DNA of 64,000 bases from Daphnia carinata (taxonomy: Eukaryota; Arthropoda; Branchiopoda; Diplostraca; Daphniidae), in NCBI RefSeq assembly GCF_022539665.2, contig NC_081334.1, positions 4,806,424-4,870,423 on the forward strand, in the 5' to 3' direction. Under the pieces are notes generated by a model that was not told the DNA's origin, did not search any database, and saw only the letters and a program-made list of their open reading frames with translations. Position numbers and translations under genes: made by a program. Position 1 is the first letter of the stretch, and each line of letters begins with the position of its first letter. Shown here piece after piece: positions 1 through 12,639 of the stretch.

Positions 1-3000
1 GTTAGCATTTTGAAATTTTTCAAAGCCATCTAGCGGTCGCATTTCAAGTTAAAATTAAATCAAACACATCTTAATCGACGTAACTTTTCATTGTGCGTCG
101 AATGGAACCATTCCCAGCGTTCTAGCTCTTTCCGTTCAAAAGTTAGCATTTTTAAATTTTTCAAAGCCATCTAGCGGTCGCATTTCAAGTTATAATAAAA
201 TCAAACACATCTCAATCGACGTAACTTTTTATTCTGCGTCGAATGGATTCATTTCCAGCGTTCTAGCTCTAAGCGTTCAGGAGTTAGCATTTTTAAGTTT
301 TCAGAGCCCTCTAGCGGTCGTATTTCGAACTGCAATTGAGTAAAACTCATCAGAATTGAATGAAATACATGTCATTCGACGTAACTTTTTATTCTGCGTC
401 GAATGGAACCATTCCCAGCGTTCTATCTCTAACCGTTCAAAAGTTAGCATTTTTAAATTTTTCAAAGCCATCTAGCGGTCGTATTTCAAGTTATAATTAA
501 ATCAAACACATCTCAATCGACGTAACTTTTTATTCTGCGTCGAATGGATTCATTCCCAGCGTTCTAGCATATACCGTTCAAAAGTTAGCATTTTTAAATT
601 TTTCAAAGCCATCTAGCGGTCGTATTTCGAACTGCAATTATGAATGAATGAATGAAATACATCTCAATCGACGTAACTTTTTATTCTGCGTCGAATGGAT
701 TCATTCCCAGCGTTCTAGCATATACCGTTCAAAAGTTAGCATTTTTAAATTTTTCAAGGCCATCTAGCGGTCGTATTTCAAGTTTTAATTAAATCAAACA
801 CATCTCAATCGACGTAACTTTTCATTCTGCGTCGAATGGATTCATTCCCAGCGTTCTATCTCTAACCGTTCAAAAGTTAGCATTTTTAAATTTTTCAAAG
901 CCATCTAGCGGTCGTATTTCAAGTTATAATTACATCAAACACATCTCAATCGACGTAACTTTTCATTCTGCGTCGAATGGATTCATTTCCAGCGTTCTAG
1001 CTCTAAGCGTTCAGGAGATAGCATTTTTAAGTTTTCAGAGCCCTCTAGCGGTCGTATTTCGAACTGCAATTGAGTAAAACTCATCAGAATTGAATGAAAT
1101 ACATGTCATTCGACGTAACTTTTTATTCTGCGTCGAATGGATTCATTTCCAGCGTTCTATCTCTAACCGTTCAAAAGTTAGCATTTTTAAATTTTTCAAA
1201 GCCATCTAGCGGTCGCATTTCAAGTTATAATTGAATCAAACACATGTCAATCGACGTAACTTTTTATTCTGCGTCGAATGGATTCATTCCCAGCGTTCTA
1301 TCTCTAAGCGTTCAAAAGTTAGCATTTTTAAATTTTTCAAAGCCATCTAGCGGTCGCATTTCAAGTTATAATTACATCAAACACATCTTATTCGATGTAA
1401 CTTTTCATTCTACGTCGAATGGATTCATTCCCAGCGTTCTATCTCTAACCGTTCAAAAGTTAGCATTTTTAAGATTAAATAGCCCTCAAGCTGTCGTATT
1501 TCGAACTGCAATTGAGTAAAATCATCAAATTGAATGAAATACATGTCATTCGACGTAACTTTTTATTCTGCGTCGAATGGATTCATTCCCAGCGTTCTAG
1601 CTCTTACCGTTCAGGAGTTAGCAATTTTCAGTTTTCAGAGCCCTCTAGCGGTCGCATTTCAAGTTATTATTGAATAAAAAACACCTCAATCGACGTAACT
1701 TTTTATTCTACGTCGAATGGATTCATTCCCAGCGTTCTAGCTCTAACCGTTCAGGAGTTAGCATTTTTAAGTTTTCAGAGCCCTCTAGCGGTCGTATTTC
1801 GAACTGCAATTGAGTAAAACTCATCAGAATTGAATGAAATAAATGTCATTCGACGTAACTTTTTATTCTGCGTCGAATGGATTCATTTCCAGCGTTCTAT
1901 CTCTAAGCGTTCAGGATATAGCATTTTTAAGTTTTCAGAGCCCTCTAGCGGTCGTATTTCGAACTGCAATTGAGTAAAACTCATCAGAATAATTACATCT
2001 CATTCGACGTAACTTTTTATTCTGCGTCGAATGGATTCATTCCCAGCGTTCTATCTCTAACCGTTCAAAAGTTAGCATTTTTAAATTTTTCAAAGCCATC
2101 TAGCGGTCCTAATACAATTTATGAATGAATAAAAAACATCTTAATCGACGTAACTTTTTATTCTACGTCGAATGGATTCATTCCCAGCGTTCTAGCTCTA
2201 ACCGTTCAGGAGTTAGCATTTTTAAGTTTTCAGAGCCCTCTAGCGGTCGTATTTCGAACTGCAATTGAGTAAAACTCATCAGAATTGAATGAAATAAATG
2301 TCATTCGACGTAACTTTTTATTCTGCGTCGAATGGATTCATTTCCAGCGTTCTAGCTCTAAGCGTTCAGGAGATAGCATTTTTAAGTTTTCAGAGCCCTC
2401 TAGCGGTCGTATTTCGAACTGCAATTGAGTAAAACTCATCAGAATTGAATGAAATACATGTCATTCGACGTAACTTTTTATTCTGCGTCGAATGGAACCA
2501 TTCCCAGCGTTCTATCTCTAACCGTTCAAAAGTTAGCATTTTTAAATTTTTCAAAGCCATCTAGCGGTCTCATTTCAAGTTATAATTAAATAAAACACAT
2601 CTTAATCGACGTAACTTTTTATTCTGCGTCGAATGGATTCATTCCCAGCGTTCTAGCTCTAACCGTTCAGGAGTTAGCATTTTTAAGTTTTCAGAGCCCT
2701 CTAGCGGTCGTATTTCGAACTGCAATTGAGTAAAACTCATCAGAATTGAATGAAATACATGTCATTCGACGTAACTTTTTATTCTGCGTCGAATGGAACC
2801 ATTTCCAGCGTTCTAGCTCTTACCGTTCAAAAGTTAGCATTTTGAAATTTTCAAACCATCTAGCGGTCGTAATTCAAGTTATGAATGAATAAAACACATC
2901 TTAATCGACGTAACTTTTTATTCTGCGTCGAATGGATTCATTCCCAGCGTTCTAGCTCTAACCGTTCAGGAGTTAGCATTTTTAAGTTTTCAGAGCCCTC

Positions 3001-6000
3001 TAGCGGTCGTATTTCGAACTGCAATTGAGTAAAACTCATCAGAATTGAATGAAATACATGTCATTCGACGTAACTTTTTATTCTGCGTCGAATGGAACCA
3101 TTTCCAGCGTTCTAGCTCTTACCGTTCAAAAGTTAGCATTTTGAAATTTTCAAACCATCTAGCGGTCGTAATTCAAGTTATGAATGAATAAAACACATCT
3201 TAATCGACGTAACTTTTTATTCTGCGTCGAATGGATTCATTCCCAGCGTTCTAGCTCTAACCGTTCAGGAGTTAGCATTTTTAAGTTTTCAGAGCCCTCT
3301 AGCGGTCGTATTTCGAACTGCAATTGAGTAAAACTCATCAGAATTGAATAAAACACATCTTAATCAACGTAACGTATTATTCTGCGTCGAATGGATTCAT
3401 TTCCAGCGTTCTATCTCTAACCGTTCATAAGTTAGCATTTTTAAATTTTTCAAAGCCATCTAGCGGTCGTATTTCGAACTGCAATTGAGTAAAACTCATC
3501 AGAATTGAATAAAACACATCTTAATCGACGTAACTTATTATTCTGCGTCGAATGGATTCATTCCCAGCGTTCTATCTCTAACCGTTCAAAAGTTAGCATT
3601 TTGAAATTTTTCAAAGCCCATCTAGCGGTCGTATTTCGAACTGTTATGAATGAATAAAACACATCTTAATCGACGTAACTTTTTATTCTACGTCGAATGG
3701 ATTCATTCCCAGCGTTCTAGCTCTAACCGTTCAGGAGTTAGCATTTTTAAGTTTTCAGAGCCCTCTAGCGGTCGTATTTCGAACTGCAATTGAGTAAAAC
3801 TCATCAGAATTGAATGAAATAAATGTCATTCGACGTAACTTTTTATTCTGCGTCGAATGGATTCATTTCCAGTTCTAGAACTAAGCGTTCAAGATAGCAT
3901 TTTTAAGTTTTCAGAGCCCTCTAGCGGTCGTATTTCAAGTTATTATTGAATAAATACATGTCATTCGACGTAACTTTTTATTCTGCTTCGAATGGAACCA
4001 TTCCCAGCGTTCTATCTCTAACCGTTCAAAAGTTAGCATTTTGAAATTTTTCAAAGCCATCTAGCGGTCCTAATTCAAGTTATGAATGAATAAAACACAT
4101 CTTAATCGACGTAACTTTTTATTCTACGTCGAATGGATTCATTCCCAGCGTTCTAGCTCTAACCGTTCAGGAGTTAGCATTTTTAAGTTTTCAGAGCCCT
4201 CTAGCGGTCGTATTTCGAACTGCAATTGAGTAAAACTCATCAGAATTGAATGAAATAAATGTCATTCGACGTAACTTTTTATTCTGCGTCGAATGGATTC
4301 ATTTCCAGCGTTCTAGCTCTAAGCGTTCAGGAGATAGCATTTTTAAGTTTTCAGAGCCCTCTAGCGGTCGTATTTCGAACTGCAATTGAGTAAAACTCAT
4401 CAGAATTGAATGAAATACATGTCATTCGACGTAACTTTTTATTCTGCGTCGAATGGAACCATTCCCAGCGTTCTATCTCTAACCGTTCAAAAGTTAGCAT
4501 TTTGAAATTTTTCAAAGCCATCTAGCGGTCGTAATTCAGTTATGAATGAATAAAACACATCTTAATCGACGTAACTTTTTATTCTACGTCGAATGGATTC
4601 ATTCCCAGCGTTCTAGCTCTAACCGTTCAGGAGTTAGCATTTTTAAGTTTTCAGAGCCCTCTAGCGGTCGTATTTCGAACTGCAATTGAGTAAAACTCAT
4701 CAGAATTGAATGAAATACATGTCATTCGACGTAACTTTTTATTCTGCGTCGAATGGAACCATTTCCAGCGTTCTAGCTCTTACCGTTCAAAAGTTAGCAT
4801 TTTGAAATTTTCAAACCATCTAGCGGTCGTAATTCAAGTTATGAATGAATAAAACACATCTTAATCGACGTAACTTTTTATTCTGCGTCGAATGGATTCA
4901 TTCCCAGCGTTCTAGCTCTAACCGTTCAGGAGTTAGCATTTTTAAGTTTTCAGAGCCCTCTAGCGGTCGTATTTCGAACTGCAATTGAGTAAAACTCATC
5001 AGAATTGAATGAAATACATGTCATTCGACGTAACTTTTTATTCTGCGTCGAATGGAACCATTTCCAGCGTTCTAGCTCTTACCGTTCAAAAGTTAGCATT
5101 TTGAAATTTTCAAACCATCTAGCGGTCGTAATTCAAGTTATGAATGAATAAAACACATCTTAATCGACGTAACTTTTTATTCTGCGTCGAATGGATTCAT
5201 TCCCAGCGTTCTAGCTCTAACCGTTCAGGAGTTAGCATTTTTAAGTTTTCAGAGCCCTCTAGCGGTCGTATTTCGAACTGCAATTGAGTAAAACTCATCA
5301 GAATTGAATAAAACACATCTTAATCTACGTAACGTTTTATTCTGCGTCGAATGGATTCATTTCCAGCGTTCTAGCTCTAACCGTTCAGGAGATAGCATTT
5401 TTAAGTTTTCAGAGCCCTCTAGCGGTCGTATTTCGAACTGCAATTGAGTAAAACTCATCAGAATTGAATGAAATACATGTCATTCGACGTAACTTTTTAT
5501 TCTGCGTCGAATGGAACCATTCCCAGCGTTCTATCTCTAACCGTTCAAAAGTTAGCATTTTGAAATTTTTCAAAGCCATCTAGCGGTCGTAATTCAAGTT
5601 ATGAATGAATAAAACACATCTTAATCGACGTAACTTTTTATTCTACGTCGAATGGATTCATTCCCAGCGTTCTAGCTCTAACCGTTCAGGAGTTAGCATT
5701 TTTAAGTTTTCAGAGCCCTCTAGCGGTCGTATTTCGAACTGCAATTGAGTAAAACTCATCAGAATTGAATAAAATACATGTCATTCGACGTAACTTTTTA
5801 TTCTGCGTCGAATGGATTGATTCCCAGCGTTCTAGCTCTAACCGTTCAGGAGTTAGCATTTTTAAGTTTTCAGAGCCCTCTAGCGGTCGTATTTCGAACT
5901 GCAATTGAGTAAAACTCATCAGAATTGAATGAAATACATGTCATTCGACGTAACTTTTTATTCTGCGTCGAATGGATTCATTCCCAGCGTTCTATCTCTA

Positions 6001-6300
6001 ACCGTTCAAAAGTTAGCATTTTTAAATTTTTCAAAGCCATCTAGCGGTCGCATTTCAAGTTATAATTAAATCAAACACATCTCAATCGACGTAACTTTTT
6101 ATTCTGCGTCGAATGGATTCATTTCCAGCGTTCTAGCTCTAACCGTTCAAAAGTTAGCATTTTGAAATTTTCAAAGCCATCTAGCGGTCGTAATTCAAGT
6201 TATAATTGAATAAAACACATCTTAATCGACGTAGCTTTTTATTCTGCGTCGAATGGAACCATTCCCATCGTTCTATCTCTAACCGTTCAAAAGTTAGCAT
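1..6300. repeat. Satellite array with two alternating monomer types
   Basis: A continuous tandem array of about 40 units starts before the window and ends abruptly at 6300. Every unit carries CGACGTAACTTTTTATTC, GCGTCGAATGGA, CCAGCGTTCTA, a CCGTTCA block and then TCTAGCGGTC. Type A units (about 140 bp) contain AAAGTTAGCATTTTTAAATT and AAAGCCATCTAGCGGTC. Type B units (about 160 bp) contain CAGGAGTTAGCATTTTTAAG, CAGAGCCCTCTAGCGG and a GAGTAAAACTCATCAGAATT tail. From about 2.5 kb onward A and B often alternate, giving a higher-order repeat of about 300 bp (for example the B cores near 2700, 3000 and 3299). Short ORFs inside are by-products of the period and have no protein features. It resembles pericentromeric or interspersed satellite DNA. 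Confidence 0.97.
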
Positions 6301-6354
6301 CCCGATTCCAGCCGTCTACTTAAAAAATAAATATCAATAAATATAGGTTATTAT

Positions 6355-6415
6355 ATATGATTTAGATTCAAAATTTAAGAAGATTCACGAAAATGAAATT
6401 TGTTGTTCACCATGT
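6355..6415 (+). repeat. Short direct repeat flanking the duplicated block (left copy)
   Basis: The segment with TTTAGATTC, AAATTTAA, TCACGAAAATGAAATTTGTT reappears in the same orientation at about 26450-26500. The two copies bracket the whole 6.4-26.4 kb repeat-rich block. I cannot tell whether they are a dispersed repeat or the ends of one inserted or rearranged segment. Confidence 0.6.
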
Positions 6416-6889
6416 TAAAACCATTAGATAAATAACGGTTAGGCAACGCAGCCTCACTAGTAGTTCCCGCCAATTTTTTCTGCTATGCTAAACTTCAGAC
6501 AAAGTCCGGCAGCGAAGGTGTGCAGTCACGTACCTAAAACATCTGATGTTCTAGAAAATGCTCTTGAGCAATGTTGTAAGCATAACTTTTATTTCCCCTT
6601 TATTTGTTTTGCATAGTGGTATAAAAACAATCTCTATCTTATGTTTTTCCTTCAGCAGTTTTGTCTTGGTTTACTGCTGTTTCTGGATGGACAATGAATG
6701 ATAGAAACAACAACATAGTAAGCTGACAACTCATTTGGCTGTTTTGTATACATTTCTGTATAAACTATCCCTTATCTAGATTACTCAAGTGACATGACAC
6801 TATATGACTGGTATTGGAGTAGATAATGCTGCTCGAATGCGTAATATCCCAAAAAGTTGTCAAATCAGGCTTTATCTCCGCTCAGTGAC

Positions 6890-7203
6890 ATGGACGATGA
6901 AGAATACATTGTTGGGAAAATTCTTGGTCTGAGGTTAGTTTGGAAAATTATCTAACTTTAAAGGTTAATATGAATTGACTGTCTTGTGATTATAGCTGAA
7001 TCTAAAATATATTAGGGAAATGATGGTGAAGTTTGGTACTTGCTGATATGGATTGGCATTTGAAACAGTGACAATTCTTTGGAGCCCAAGAAAATCTTTG
7101 TTGTAATAATTTGATTGCAGCATTCGCAAGCAAATTTCTACTGTTGAATGAAAATCCTGAAGACAAGCTAAGCCAAGAGAAGAAAATTGTGAAGGAAGAC
7201 TAA
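6890..7203 (+). pseudogene. HP1-type chromodomain gene fragment, broken (left copy)
   Basis: An exon-like piece at 6890-6933 reads MDDEEYIVGKILGLR and ends at a GT donor. After about 80 bp an AG acceptor at 7015 opens a second piece, to 7203. It reads GEVWYLLIWIGI, then SDNSLEP, then in another frame ENLCCNNLIAAF, and ends KIVKED plus stop. These are the successive strands and the helix of a chromodomain as in HP1/CBX proteins, which read histone H3 lysine 9 methylation (pattern EEYxVEKIL, KGxVEYLLKWKGF, SDNTWEPEENL, LIxxF). An in-frame TGA, a frameshift after EP, a phase mismatch at the junction and loss of the third aromatic position indicate a dead copy. No chromoshadow domain was found. 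The match was made by eye. Confidence 0.75.
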
Positions 7204-7214
7204 CTAAAGCACAG

Positions 7215-7830
7215 GTTTGTTTCAAATTCTTAACTAGACACAATGAACATCAATATGGTCAGTAAATCTATAGTTTTCTACATGTCATTATGGATGCCCA
7301 GTCTTACAACAGGATTTGATCGAAATTTGGAGGTGGAGACAATATTTTGAGTGAGCGATAATGGTGAAGAAACTATATAGGTAACCATTTTGTTTTGTTA
7401 AAACTTCACCATATCATTTTCAAGTGAGATTTTTTTTTTTGTTTTTAGATAGGTGTAGGGATGTGTAAAGAATGGTGGTTGTAGGGTAGGAGAGTCATTC
7501 TTTTATACAATCCCGTTACATTATATTATAAATAGTCTTTTGGCATGCCATGTCTAGTTTTATTTATATTCTACATATTCATTTCTGTATTAAGTTGTAA
7601 TATTGTAAGTAAATTGTTATGTTTTATTACAGGTTGACCAGAATTACAAACACATTGTCGCAGCAGTTTTTCAGTGCTTAGAAAAATTTCGCTTAGCATA
7701 ACATTTCTTCGGAAACACATGTCTGTATTGAATTCTTAACTAGAAATAATGCACATCAAAGAACAACAAATTTATAGTTTTCTACATGTCATTATAGATG
7801 CAGTCTTCCAACAGGATTTGATAGAAATGT
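7215..7830 (+). repeat. Local tandem duplication within the left arm
   Basis: The segment 7225-7325 (AATTCTTAACTAGA, TATAGTTTTCTACATGTCAT, CAACAGGATTTGAT) recurs at 7732-7825, about 510 bp downstream in the same orientation. Both copies follow a CACAGG or CACATG context and precede a putative intron, so this looks like a duplicated intron-exon unit. The right arm shows one clear copy at 23925-24040. Confidence 0.7.
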
Positions 7831-8539
7831 AAGTATGGACGTTTCCAATTTTATTGGTATAAATTATGAACTTGACAGAACACAGAACAAATTATAACAT
7901 ATATTATTTCCAGGTGAGCCCGAGGTTATAGCCATTCCCATTGATTTATCCTACGTTACTTTGATTTTTTTTTGTTACTTTTTTTTTTGTTTCCAAGGGC
8001 CTGAAACAAATGAAGATCCTCGGGCATTCACAAAAAAGGAGGGGGTAGAGGAAGAAAAAAAGAATCTAGAAGCGCCGTAGCTCTTTCACCTGCACGCGGT
8101 GCACTTGTGTAGAGTTGTTGCTTTCAATCCACGTCTAATAATTCTTCGAACTTTTGCATGTGCTCTTAGCTTTCACGAATTCTAGATTCATCAATTACCC
8201 ACTGCATCAGCATATGGGGTAGCATCTGCACTGGTTTGGTTTAGTTGGGTAGTACGTTAATTCTAAATTAAATAGACTATTCTTACTTTCAGTAAGACGT
8301 AAGCGTAGTCCACCTTACTTCGTTACTTTTGCACAACACCATCTCAGCCATTTTCTTTCACTGTTACCCTATTATTAACTGCAGTCCCCATTCACAAACC
8401 AATTTTCTACAAACAATTGTACATTTCTTCTTTTTCAGGTTTTCTTTTTCTCCAATGTAACTGTGATTTGAGTACCTGATCCTGTTAAAATAAAGTTGAA
8501 ACTTGTTGCTGTTCAAATATTCAAAAATTTCTTTTTATC

Positions 8540-9900
8540 TTGTGCTTCCTTGCAATCACGAGGGCAATCTCTGGGACCGAAGAGGATACTGGACAAAGAA
8601 GATCACCATTGCATCCACTGGAATGTAGCCTGGGTTTTGAGGTATATATTTCCAAATTTAGTATCTGTTTTTTTTGTGATGTTTTAAATTATTGTTGTTT
8701 TACCTAGTAGGGCTATATTACTGAAGAGGACCAGTGTACAGCGAGGGTCACTGCCAAGATCCTAGCCCAAAATTGCAAGGTATTTAAAACATCTCAAGTG
8801 TCTTACCATGTTCTATGTATTACTCTGTGTATAGAAGGGCTAGCAACATCACCAAGGAGGATTACTGGACCTCGGGGATTGCTGGTGAAGATGCCAAAGA
8901 TTGTCAAGTATTACCTTAACAATCAGATTTATCGCCAAGGTCTGCAAATTATTAATTTAAAAAATTTCAAATATTAATTGATGTTTTGGTTTTTATGTAG
9001 GTAGGTAGTCAACGATATTAACAAAGAGTATCCCTGGACAACGAGAGTCGACGCCAGTCATCAAGATCATTGCCAAGCATTTGGCAGGTGTTTACCTTAA
9101 ACATTTAAATGTCTAAACATATTTGCTTTTTGTCATTTTAGGAGGGTCTTTAGCACCACCAAGGAAGAACATGGCTGCTGGGTGTACCATTATTTACTAC
9201 AATTGTCTTCAAGGTATAAATTTGAAGTTGCAGATACGAATTGATGTTTTCTTGAGGCTTGTAAGGTAATAACCTTTAAATATTTAGTATATAACTGTGT
9301 TTTTCTGTGTATTTGAGAGGGCTGACAGCACAAATGAGGGAGATAGCTGTACTCCGAGGATCGTTGATGGGCCTATCGGAATGATCGCCAACGACGTCAA
9401 GTTATTCAATTTCGAAGTCTTTATTTGTTATTTGTGTCTGTTGTTTGTTTTTTTCTATTTATATAGGGAATATCCACTACACTACCGAAGAGGACCACTG
9501 GACAATGAGGGGAATTAAGTAGAATTTACTTACCAGAATGTTCAGGAGGCACCAGAAATTGTCAACAGGTTTAGTGTATTAACTTTAAAATTTTTAAGTG
9601 TTAATCCATTTCATTTATGTATGTTTTTTTTTTTGTATTGCATATAAGTGGGCTCATGACATAACCGAGGAACATCAATGGACAATCAGTAGTCTAGCCA
9701 ACCATTACAGGGTATTAACCTTAAAATTTCTATTGTTTAATCTTGTGTTTTTTTTTCTTATGTATTTAGACAGCTACAGAGGAGAGATACCGTTACCGTT
9801 TTTTCAAATGAACTTGTTGGAACGTGTAGGAATGAGATATTCTGCCATGGATTTGAAGAACTGGAAAGGGAAGAAAAAAGGAACTAAAATCAATAGCTGA
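8540..9900 (+). repeat. Array of about nine exon-like units (120-180 bp period)
   Basis: Diverged units recur at about 8576, 8717, 8848, 9017, 9155, 9330, 9481, 9661 and 9773. Each has a 60-100 bp GC-richer block built on ACCGAAGAGGACCACTGGAC, ending near CAAG or CAG. It is followed by a 55-90 bp AT-rich spacer that begins GTATTAACCTTAAA or similar and ends in a pyrimidine tract plus AG. Translated in the best frame, blocks read ITEEDQCTARV, NITKEDYWTSG, DINKEYPWTTR, TTEEDHWTMRG and ITEEHQWTISS. Reading frames and lengths are not conserved between blocks (about 69, 74, 83, 72, 83, 102 and 62 bp), so an expressed protein is doubtful. I do not recognise the peptide. The right arm lacks the array. 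Confidence 0.7.
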
Positions 9901-12000
9901 GAAAGATAAGATTTCTAGGGGAATTAAAAGAAAGACAATGAAGTATGTTTCAAGAAGGGAATTGGTTCTTTTCCAACATGACAACTTATAACCTTACACG
10001 TTCCTTCCAAAGCATGTACAGGAGGCTGGTAATGTATGTGTCAGATGTGGTAATCATGGGTTACGGACAGCTGCCATATTTGTATAAAATTTTTCGACTA
10101 TCAATCGGCAATAGCACTATTTGGTTGTGTAACCCAATAGATAGTGTTTTGTTTGAGACCGTCTTTATTCTGTGAGGGTAATGATGTAGGAATGTGGATG
10201 TTGCAGAAGATGTGTCTAATATCAAGATGAATATAAATATTAATATTTAAGATAGAATTATCATTGAAAAGATTCTCATGCATCTAATGGAAGTTGAATT
10301 TATAGCTAACCCTTAATGTTCTATGCCGCAAACATCAGTGAATACTACCATCATTTCAGATAATGGACTTGTATTACATGAATCTTACATCGGCTAAGAG
10401 ATAAGTTTTGTCTTTAATTCTTCAGTGGTTGAATGAGAAAAAATCAGAGGGAAGAATAAAGACTATTCTTAACCTTGTTTTTTCCCCTAATTATGCAGAA
10501 TAGTGTGGCTTGAGTTTTTGTAAATGGCAGAGACGGTGGAAAATAAAGAAAGAGAACACAATTACATGATTGTCGAAAGCTGGAACACAAAAGTGTAATC
10601 GATTGCTGAATGGTGTGCACTGATTTCCATTTGTCTACAACGTGCTGTTGCTGAGACGAAGTCAAAGAAGACACCATCCTACACGTTTATTTCCTATTTC
10701 TACGTGTGAAGTGCATTTATTCGTCTCTGGGATTCCGGATGTTTTTGAATTGGCTGGGGATTCTAGACAGGTTTGCATACTAATTATATTCTAGCATTTT
10801 CTTGGTATACCTTAACGAGTTTGTTTTTTTCATTTCATTGGACCAAAGATGGATACACTATCACATCCAAGATTCTTCGCAGATTGAGGAAAGCGATAAT
10901 ACCAGGTATCATCAGCTCAAAATTGTTCAGTAGTGGTAAATAATGCAAGGCACTTATTTTGCTGATGAACACGCTTTTACATTTATTCTACTGTGATGAC
11001 ACATCTTCATTACTGCAGGCTGCAGTCTGCAGCTAACTTCCTAAGCAGCTCTTTTCGAAAGAAGGAAAGTTAGTTGTTACTTTGAACCCTTTTTAAGAAA
11101 AGCTGTATCTTAACTAGGAAAATAAGTTACCAGCAGAAGTAATCAAAAGCAATACCTTATTTAATATTTAGCTCTTCAGATGGTGAATAAGATCCCTGCC
11201 GTTGATCTGTAAAACAACAGTTTCAAAAAATTGACCAAATATATCTGCGTAACAACAAACAATTAAAACTACCATTTGGAAGAAGGTGCTTTGCAGGATA
11301 ATGTTCCATTCTTTTTATGTAAATGTTCAAGATTAATTTTGATTGTTCTGCCTTTCATAGCTATTCAGAAGAAGAAATGAGGACGTCAAAAACAAAAGAA
11401 AGTTAACTTTTTTCGCGCCAAAATTGTCGAAGTTGTAGTAGTTCCGTTTTAAGCTGGCTATTCGAATATCATATTATCCTTTCGTAGCATTTAGAAATTA
11501 TAGCTACAAAAATATGCACTGTTTAAATGTTAAATTATAATGACTTCTTTTTTAAATTGTCTATTTTTTTAACCTCTAGGGTCAATAGCCGATCGCCACC
11601 AGAGGCGTTACACGCAAATCAGTATGCAAAACAGTCCTAGTGTGGTGCCGTAGTATGGAGTAGTTCGACTTGCGTCATTGGCTACTAAACACCCACCTGC
11701 TATAATAGCCTCGTTCTCATTGGTTCGTAAGACAACTTAGATTTGGGCGCGCTTAGACACGATTTAGGGGCACATTAGGTCGATTATTCGGATGGACGAA
11801 GGATGTTCTGTTCATCGTACCAAGTTTTAACAAAAACTATTGAGTTTAAGCACGAGAATAAGGTAATTAATAAGATAATTACATGTTTAATGTATGTTAC
11901 AAGAAAACAATTATGAAATATTAATTACTCTGCCTTGTTTGATGTAGTCTTGCAAGACAAGAAAATCTGATGAAGCCACGTGTTACCAATCAAGTGCGGA
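9900..12000. other. AT-rich stretch of the left arm without a supported gene
   Basis: Short ORFs here (for example 9945-10175 +) have no recognisable domain. A possible exon fragment at about 10697-10770 (+) reads SGIPDVFELAGDSRQ and ends at CAG followed by GTTTGC, but has no neighbours. A palindromic E2F-like box, TTTCGCGCCAAA, lies at 11411-11422. At about 11580-11760 a GC-richer segment looks like a relic promoter or repeat. Nothing else stands out. Confidence 0.5.
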
Positions 12001-12028
12001 AATGGATGAAACCTTGATGAATGGTTTT

Positions 12029-12571
12029 TTATGTGAAGCTACCGGTAATTGAGCTGAGAATTTTTGAAGTACTGCTGTTTTCAACTTGTATCTTTAGATT
12101 TTCCACGCCAGCCTTCCTATTCCGTATGACTAGCTGATCGGACAGCTGAAAAGGCAATGAAGCAGCCCATTTTTTACTGTTGCATTTCTGAATAAATTTT
12201 GAAACAATTATGTTTAGGAAGCTGTGTTGAGCATAGTGACAGAGAACCTTTTCAACCATGGAGTCGTAAGATTGCTGACCCAGCTTTCTACCTGATTCCT
12301 CGTAACTGATGGCTGTGTTTGGATGTAGGTGAGCTGACCCTTTAGTCAGGTATCTCTTTATCCATTTAACCTTATACTTTGAAAGAAAATTTTCTATTCC
12401 AATTGAATAGATTTTTCTAGGTATGCAATGGGGAATTAAGTTAACTTGTATCGTGTGGGCTAAAAAGACAACTAGTATTCCTGCTGTGAACATGCTTGTG
12501 CCCATTAGAACAGTGACGATCTGGTCAAAAATATCTGATCTGCTGTCAATGGCATGTATGCAAGTAAACAC
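12029..12571 (-). pseudogene. Possible SLC23-like transporter C-terminal fragment
   Basis: This 180-codon frame opens with a GTG, not ATG, so it is the 3' part of something or a relic. Early in the frame it reads DQIVTVLMGTSMFTAGILV followed by VFLAHTI. This resembles the penultimate membrane segment of SLC23 nucleobase/ascorbate transporters (pattern DQxLTVLLTTxMFVGGxxAFxLDNTIPGT). The hallmark DNTIPGT is replaced, and the tail after residue 40 does not resemble the family. I found no upstream exons carrying the SLC23 signature. It lies inside the repeat-rich left arm. Family assignment is tentative; a chance ORF with a hydrophobic start cannot be excluded. Confidence 0.3.
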
Positions 12572-12639
12572 AAATAAACTAATTAATTATTATTTTCTTC
12601 AAATTGACAGTGTTATCTTTGGCCATGGGGTATTGTGAA

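Noticed and set aside
1244-1519. 91-codon ORF in the satellite, with internal peptide repeat
   Set aside because: It only reflects two monomers read in one frame; other monomers break it.
1-6300. CRISPR-like regular spacing
   Set aside because: Spacers are not unique; the whole monomer repeats, the genome is animal, and no cas genes exist. It is a satellite.
9598-9984. Overlapping ORFs on both strands at the end of the exon-like array
   Set aside because: They read through spacer introns with T-runs and have no conserved peptide beyond the repeated block.
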